Positions 58,274 to 64,000 of a stretch of 64,000 bases of DNA are shown here, piece by piece. The position numbers were made by a program, and so were the translations under genes. Numbering within the stretch: the first letter of the stretch is position 1; each line of letters starts with the position of its first letter. Source of the stretch: Porites lobata (lineage: Eukaryota > Cnidaria > Anthozoa > Scleractinia > Poritidae); NCBI GenBank assembly GCA_942486035.1, contig CALNXK010000003.1, positions 458,501-522,500 of the forward strand, read 5' to 3'. The notes below the pieces were generated by a model. It ran no database searches. It worked only from the letters and a program-made list of their open reading frames with translations, and was not told the DNA's origin.

Positions 58274-58935
58274 TAATGAGTCAGATCTGAAAAAATAAAA
58301 GTTTCGGTAGAAACAATAAAATTAAGCATTACTTTTACTTATTTTGTCTACTATCTTCATTGCTGCCTGCACAAGGCCTATTTCTGACATGAAATCTCGC
58401 CCCAGCCTGTTTGTTAGCAGTTCCCAGGTCCTGCCGAATAGCAGAAGCGAAAAATAAGCCAGCCCAAGAGCCATAATAGGACAGAGAGGGACTCTCAGGG
58501 CGTTGGCCGGGATATCTTAATTTCAAAAAAGTTATTTTTAGAACTATGCGGACCACGCGGAAACAGTTTCCGGTAAACTGGTTGACTTCCGGAAGACTCG
58601 CTTTCACGATTTCAGCGCGCCAAAGCGAGGCGGCGTCAACAAATAAAAAAATGGCGGCACAAGTGGAGGGACGATGTGGAGGTGATAATTAAATTGGCCT
58701 TCTTCAACAAAGAACCTACCATAGAAACTGCTTAAAACTTCTACACAAAAGGGTCCTTTACAAGCAACGGTAGAAATCGGTTAAAGCGACCGCGTGACCA
58801 TCGTTTTTGTTCGAACAGCTGGAAAGAGTACAAGTAGCATTGCGGCCCGGATAAGCGTTGACGACAAAATGCGCGGGTCCTACAAAGACGACCGTACAAG
58901 CAACCATGTGGACGTATTTTCTATTGAAATTGTAA
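58274..58935. other. Non-coding stretch with a possible first exon
   Basis: No gene established. ATG at 58651 has a strong context ('aaaaaatggcggc') and opens MAAQVEGRCGG before a donor-like GAG|gtgataat, so a first exon of an unseen + strand gene is conceivable. Minus-strand ORFs 58335-58607 and 58758-58976 have no recognised family. Confidence 0.3.
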
Positions 58936-59897
58936 TTGTATTTGTCCTTTTCACCTGCCGAATTATCCACGTCCATCCTCGCCTTAAACGAAGATCTTAC
59001 GAGAATATCTCAGTGGTGCTGTAAAAACTCTCTTTTGATTAATCCGGACAAAACTAAGGTTCTAGCTGTTGGATTACCACAACTTTTAAAGAAACTGTCA
59101 TCATTCAGTATAACACTTTTTGACAAGGAAATAACACCTGTGCCTGTCGTTAAGGACTTGGGTGTTCTTCTCGACACACGCCTCAGTTATAACCAACATA
59201 TCACTGAGATTGCCTCTAAATGCCTTTTTAAATTGTACCAAATTAACAGAATCAAGCACCTCCTGGATAGGAAAACACTTCTGTTAGTAATAAATTCATT
59301 TGTCTTTAGTAAACTCCAATATTGTTCAACTGTCTGGAGTAATACCAGCAGCAGCAATATTGACAAGTTACAAAAAGTCCAAAACTTTGCTGGGCGAATT
59401 ATTCTGGGACTAAGAAAGTATGACCATATTTCGGATGGGTTGCGATCGTTGAAATGGCTTCCTATTAGAGAGAAACTCATTCTAAATGACGCTACTATGA
59501 TGCACAAATGTATTAACAAGCTTGTTCCAGACTATCTTGCTGATATGTTTAAATCACGTTCTCAAGTCCATAATAGACAAACTCGATCATCTGGTGCTTT
59601 GGATATACCTTTATGTCGCCTGTCAACAGGGCAGCGCTCCTTTGCTTTCAGAGGAGCCAAACTCTGGAACTCCTTGAATGATAACATTAAGTCCTTAAAA
59701 TGCCCCAGGAATTTTAGACGTCATCTTGCAAATGTTTTATTAAGTTGATATATTATATTATTGATATATATTTTGTAATTATAATATTATTGTATTTACA
59801 TTCTCAATTAATTTATATATTTGTATTTTTTTATTCTATTGAGCTGAAAAGCCCACTTAGGGAGCATCAATAAAGTGTATGTATGTATGTATGTAAA
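58936..59897 (+). mobile_element. 5'-truncated LINE: reverse transcriptase C-terminal part and 3' tail
   Basis: An open frame to 59748 gives about 270 residues of the post-catalytic part of a non-LTR polymerase: LNEDLTRISQWCCKNSLLIN, KDLGVLLDTRLSYNQHI, LQYCSTVWSNTSSSNIDKLQ, HDLFKSR-like and SFAFRGAKLWNSLND blocks. The YADD active site is missing, so the copy is dead on arrival. The 3' UTR ends in (ATGT)n at about 59876-59897, as in CR1/L2/jockey-type elements. The first codon is not a true start; sequence simply becomes open after a TAA at 58933. Confidence 0.88.
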
Positions 59898-60883
59898 GAG
59901 GAAGGAAAAGAACGTATAAAGGTTTCCAGTATTTTTGTCACGGACATGACCGGGAATCTTGTGGAACACACTTTTTCCTGCTTGACTGATATTTTGTTCC
60001 GCACTTCACATATGGACAATTAACAATTAAGCACTTTAATATTCTTGAACACGAGGTGAATAGAAGCGGAATATTCGCGGCGAGGTTAATATTCCTAAAG
60101 CCACTATTCACCAAGGTTGAACATCAGTAAGGAGACCATTTAAGTTCAATTTGATTGACGGTTTTGACGGATCAACTCATGTGTGAAAATCGGTATGTGC
60201 AAAAGTTTGATCTTTACAGAATTTTCAAACATTGCAAATCAAATCGCAGTTAAAAAATCCTTTCGTAAACAATGGCCTAATGGGTTATTATATGGAATCG
60301 CCAGAACTTTAAATTCTGCTTCCCAGCCTGTGAAGCACTAGGTGATAAATGTTGAAAACACATAAATTCCGTTCAAAAGAAGTAAAGGGTTAAAAACGAA
60401 CGTCATTTTTTCCCCCAACCAACAGTCATTTTCAACATCATTAGTCAAGTCACAATTAACCTGCGATCAGGCGTTTTTTGTTTTTGTTTTTTTCAGTTTT
60501 TTTTTTCAAGGCTAAGTCACAATCCTCTTGATTACATGGTAATTTTTATTTTTTTATCTAGTTAAATTCTTCTCTAAGCTGATTTCCTTTCTCATTTGTT
60601 TAAAATTTAATACATGGTGTTGGGCTACTTAGTACAAGGCTAAATTCAGCGAATAGACCGACATAAAAATTAATATAAGGTTCACATAGCTCCAATTTGG
60701 TGATCTTGAGTTATGTAAGAACGTGCACGTTCTTTTATAATAAGCTTTTAACAGTGATTGTCAGCATAAAATATTTTAATTATAGATGGATCTTCTACAC
60801 TCCCTCAGTCGTTTTTGAAGAATGCTCTTTTACCGAGCAGTCTTTCAGTTCGTTTGTCTTTGTTATATTCCATTGTTCGCCGT
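59898..60883. other. Intergenic, no gene seen
   Basis: AT-rich sequence with poly-T tracts at about 60475-60560. No exon-like ORF or clear repeat was recognised. Confidence 0.4.
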
Positions 60884-61826
60884 TCAAGGTCTTTGTTGAA
60901 ATACAGTCAAAGGCGTCACATTAGGGCGTCGCCGTTGTAAGTAATTACACCTCAGGAGTCTTGTTTGTATTACACTTTTGAGGTTTCCGCCAAAGTACCC
61001 GTATAACAAGGGATCCAATGACACGTTTAGGCAGATCAAGAGTTGAGATCCTCTCCAAATAAAACCATATGGAGCTAAGTGAAAGTAGATAAGAGTTCGT
61101 GTGACCATAAAAGGGGACTGGCAGATAGCAAACGCTGCGGTTAATGCTGCCAGTGTTTTGGCAACTTTCCTGTGTCGTCGATTAGACCTCTCAATAAAAT
61201 TATTGTTAATTACCCCAGATCTTGAACGAAGAGTGCGAAAAATCTGAGTTTGAGAAAATATCATATACGACAAAGGAATGATGAAGTACAGAATTGCATG
61301 CAGACCGTAGAATATTTGTCGGCCAATTTTTCCCCATGTGGTATTAGTACAAAGCAATTCACCGTTTTCTTGTGTTTCCACGCGATAAATGTGAACCAAA
61401 GGTGAACAGACCGCCAAGGAAAGGACCCAGATTGTGACAGTTTTTACAAATTCTTTCCGTGGCCAGCTATTAATTCGTGCATTAAAAGGATCAACAACAG
61501 CCTTCAGCCTCTGATAGCTTAACACCAGAAGCGTTGTAATTGAAACGGTGTACGTTGCTTCGACGAGAAAGTTTACAGGTAACGTCACCGCCTATCCAAC
61601 GCCAATAAAAGCCTATTACATTTAAAATGGTGAGAAAAGTAAACAAGAGATCGGCAGAAGCTAGATTTGCCAAGAACCACATCACAGGGGAATGTGTTCT
61701 CCGCAGGGTGACATAGCAGGTTGTTAGAACCCATGTATTACCAACGACTGACATGATGAAAACAACGCTATAAAATATGCCGAAGAAAACCACCAGAGAA
61801 AGCGAGAAAGAAGTGCTATTAACCAT
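60884..61826 (-). pseudogene. Class A (rhodopsin-like) GPCR, intronless, frameshifted in TM3
   Basis: Two overlapping minus-strand frames make one receptor. The first (from M at 61826) has an N-S-T glycosylation site, TM1 with GN, TM2 with LANLASADLL and the conserved ECL1/TM3 cysteine (GGDVTCKL). The second carries NFLVEATYTVSITTLLVLSY, QR at the DRY position, TM4, ECL2 Cys (ELLCTNTTW), TM5 with IPLSYMIF, TM6 AICQSPF, TM7 SLDPLLYGYF, then a basic tail to FQQRP. Spacing from the TM3 Cys to the DRY-site Arg is right only if about eight bases are missing near 61575, where GTAAACT would have been repeated. The receptor resembles cnidarian peptide-receptor-like GPCRs; the ligand is unknown. A sequencing or assembly error would make it an intact gene of about 316 residues. 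Confidence 0.85.
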
Positions 61827-63121
61827 AGTTGAGATTGTTTAAATCAGTGTTTTGTCATCGAATAATTTGAACGTATTTTATCCTAGGGTAGCACGGTTAA
61901 TGAAGCTCCGACATGGAGCTCCAATGGGTTACTACTCGTCATCGGATTCGTGAAGAACTGCACAGAGAAAACTGAAAAACAGCCTTAAATAATTCGCTCG
62001 ATTTCAATATTGTCTTTAAAAGTTTTTCTTTCTGTGCGTAGAAGGGTTTTTTCTTTTTCTTCTTCTGTTAATGGCATTTTATGTTACGTTCAATCTCATA
62101 TCATTTCCTTTCATCACGTCGTTCAGCTTTTGAACTTTAAATTAACTTGTCATCTGTGATTATTTAATCGGTTCCTTTTGCTCTCCACTGTTGCCAAACT
62201 TTTTATCGATCCATGGCTTTAAAATTTATAGACGCTAATCGCTGGAAAATTAAAGACTGTTCTGGAAGAAAATTTAAACATTAAGTTCATTACGATAAAG
62301 CTCGATATTTCTTTCTTTTGCTCATCGAAGAAAACAACCTTTGGTGTTTTCAGTCTAAATCCCCATTGTCAAGAACTAAATTGTCATGACATAATACCAA
62401 TATTTTTTCTTAATAGACGATGCATTTATCGGTGGAAAAGCTTTTACTAAGAATCCATTCATGTGCAAATTGTATTACAGGTGTTGACTAGAGAAAGAAA
62501 TTGGATTACTAGTCCCATGAAAAATATCAATCCTTCTTTTCGTAATTCACTTAGTAGGCGCTGGTCTACTGGGTCTATAGCTGATTTCAAGTCAGAGTGA
62601 TCTTTAAAAGGCAATAATCGGGGGCAATAATTGGAAAATTGAAAACAGTCCTGGAAATCTTCAAGATCAGGCTTGAAATTTCCCCACTATATTTTGTTCC
62701 CAAACAGTCAAGAGAAACAATCTAAATCACCATTTTCATGCCGGACCAAATCATGACATAACAATCTTGTATTAATTTTTTTCCTTACACAAGATGCATT
62801 AATTTAGGGACGCAAAGCTCATTCTGAATCGATGCATTCATGTGCTCATCGTTTGCAGGTGTTAATAAAATGAAGAGACCAAATTGCACCAAAAAATACC
62901 CCGATCTCTCTGTCTTTTTTCCTCAATTTACAAATTTAGCGCCCCCTGCATGAGAGATAATTTTTGGACAGCTGATCCCACATCTTTATCGTTCTTTTGA
63001 TTTTCTTTTAAATGGTTTAAACGTAATTGCGTGCTCTCTTTTTACCTCGAGGATCAGATATTATTAATCATAACCTCTTGAATTTTCTATTTTCTTCATT
63101 GTCGCTCTTAGCTCAAAGTAG
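61827..63121. other. Non-coding stretch upstream of the GPCR
   Basis: Presumed 5' region of the receptor and beyond. Two similar passages ('gacataataccaatattttt' near 62388, 'catgacataacaatcttgta' near 62752, each followed by 'gatgcattaat'/'gatgcatttat' and 'attcatgtgc') suggest an old local duplication about 360 bp apart. Confidence 0.4.
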
Positions 63122-63227
63122 TACAGTAGACCTGGCAGTAGCTCAAACGCTGAAGGGAAACGAAAAACAGTTCGAGTTAGCGGGGTATTCGAGTTACTCG
63201 AGTTCTAGTTATCGAGGTTCTACTGTA
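63122..63227. mobile_element. Short TA MITE, CAGTAGACC...GGTTCTACTG ends
   Basis: TACAGTAGACCT at the left, AGGTTCTACTGTA at the right. The interior has 'attcgagttactcgagttct'. The 77-codon ORF across it is accidental. Confidence 0.65.
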
Positions 63228-63787
63228 ATACATTTTAACGATTTTTGTTTGCGCCTGTAATTTCTTGTTTGTGCGATGAGTACACGAGATTTGTTAAATC
63301 TTTCTTCGTGCAGTAATTTTCGCTGAGGCGAAAACAAAAGTTTGACTCCAGCTTCTCATGAATTCCTCAATAATTCATACCGTTTTGTCCAATAATCTAA
63401 TACAAAAGAAATTACAGCCGAAGCTCTCTTTGTGACCGCTCTCGTAAGCGACCGCAGCTTTAATGACGAACATTCATTGTGGAACTCCATTTCAACTGTG
63501 ACTTAACCTTTGCAATGAAAGCGCGCGTAAGGAGTGAAAAACCTTCGGATATTCACTAGTTTTACAGTCAGGCGCGATTAGATAAAGTCTAGGCCCAAAC
63601 TGTTCAAATTATTTTGGTGCCCAATAAGTTATACAGAGAAGCTTATTTTAAATTTATATTAAGGTAAAAAGTAGTGCGTTCAGGAGTGTTCCCAGGGAGA
63701 CAGTCCAGGAATAAGGGCTTTCTGCTTCCCAGGAGGGTATACTCAAGGGAAGTTTGGGTAGATGTGTGCAGCTGATGCCTTTAAATC

Positions 63788-63900
63788 TTTAAGCCCCGAG
63801 ATCAAGATACAAATTCTCCACTCTGGCCTCCATAAATTTCTTGACTGAAAAATTGGTTGAGAGAATTTGTTGAAAGATCAAAGCATATTTAACAATTAAT
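63788..63900 (-). repeat. Dispersed repeat R1, copy 5
   Basis: The complement gives 'gatcttt.aacaaattctct' and 'tggagaatttgtatcttgat'. It lies directly before a hairpin. Confidence 0.55.
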
Positions 63901-63911
63901 GAATGAGGCTG

Positions 63912-64000
63912 AGTATCAAGAATTATGGAGATCGAGGAGGGGTGTTATGGCCTAGGCGGATAACACCCTCCGAGATCTCCATAATTCTTCATATGATACG
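63912..64000. repeat. Near-perfect 89 bp hairpin at the window end
   Basis: 'gtatcaagaattatggagat' plus 'cgaggaggggtgttat' pairs with 'ataacaccctccgagatctc' plus 'cataattcttcatatgatac' around a 'ggcctaggcgg' loop. It may continue past the window. Confidence 0.75.

Noticed and set aside
1..64000. CRISPR arrays, bacterial operons, rRNA genes
   Set aside because: Repeats here are MITEs, microsatellites and minisatellites without unique equal-length spacers, and the genes are clearly intron-bearing animal genes.

Overview
This is a eukaryotic, intron-rich, AT-rich animal window, most likely from an anthozoan and probably a stony coral. I infer that from the animal gene families, the compact GT-AG exons, the intronless GPCR and type II membrane protein genes, and the high density of short inverted-repeat DNA transposons. 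The species cannot be fixed from the sequence alone. No bacterial features, rRNA, true tRNA or CRISPR array were seen.

Layout. (1) About 1-19.35 kb, + strand: the 3' part of NUP205, the inner-ring nucleoporin. Twenty exons join in one frame to 1,257 codons plus a stop, and an AATAAA lies 340 bp downstream. (2) 21.18-22.32 kb, - strand: an intronless type II membrane protein with a DDD motif, resembling a Golgi glycosyltransferase. (3) 26.55-43.23 kb, + strand: calcyphosin-2 (CAPS2) in 21 exons, giving 699 residues with two good EF-hands near the C-terminus and two decayed ones. (4) 48.39-48.85 kb, - strand: a small unknown protein with a dual-lipidation-type N-terminus (G2, S6 and six cysteines in the first 19 residues). 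(5) 48.88-56.95 kb: a tandem segmental duplication. Unit A has an intact F-box/PP2-like gene. Unit B has a frameshifted copy and has been enlarged by at least seven insertions, each of which can be recognised against the empty site in unit A. (6) 58.94-59.90 kb: a 5'-truncated non-LTR retrotransposon. (7) 60.88-61.83 kb, - strand: an intronless class A GPCR broken by a short deletion in TM3. (8) The rest is intergenic DNA filled with miniature elements.

The genes do not form a pathway: nuclear pore, Ca2+ sensing, glycosylation-like, ubiquitin-ligase adaptor and receptor genes simply lie side by side. The most distinctive content is mobile DNA. There are at least five elements at TTAA sites, including a 1.88 kb near-perfect palindrome, and at least six flanked by TA. 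A foldback element is built of about 20 bp minisatellite units. Two ultra-short elements (59 and 58 bp) share CA.CCT...AGGCT ends and 10 bp direct repeats; these, with related hairpins elsewhere in the window, are the best candidate for something not yet described.

Limits: exon borders were placed by eye from splice consensus and reading frame. Family names come from recalled protein families, not searches. Repeat borders are approximate except where a target-site duplication is stated.
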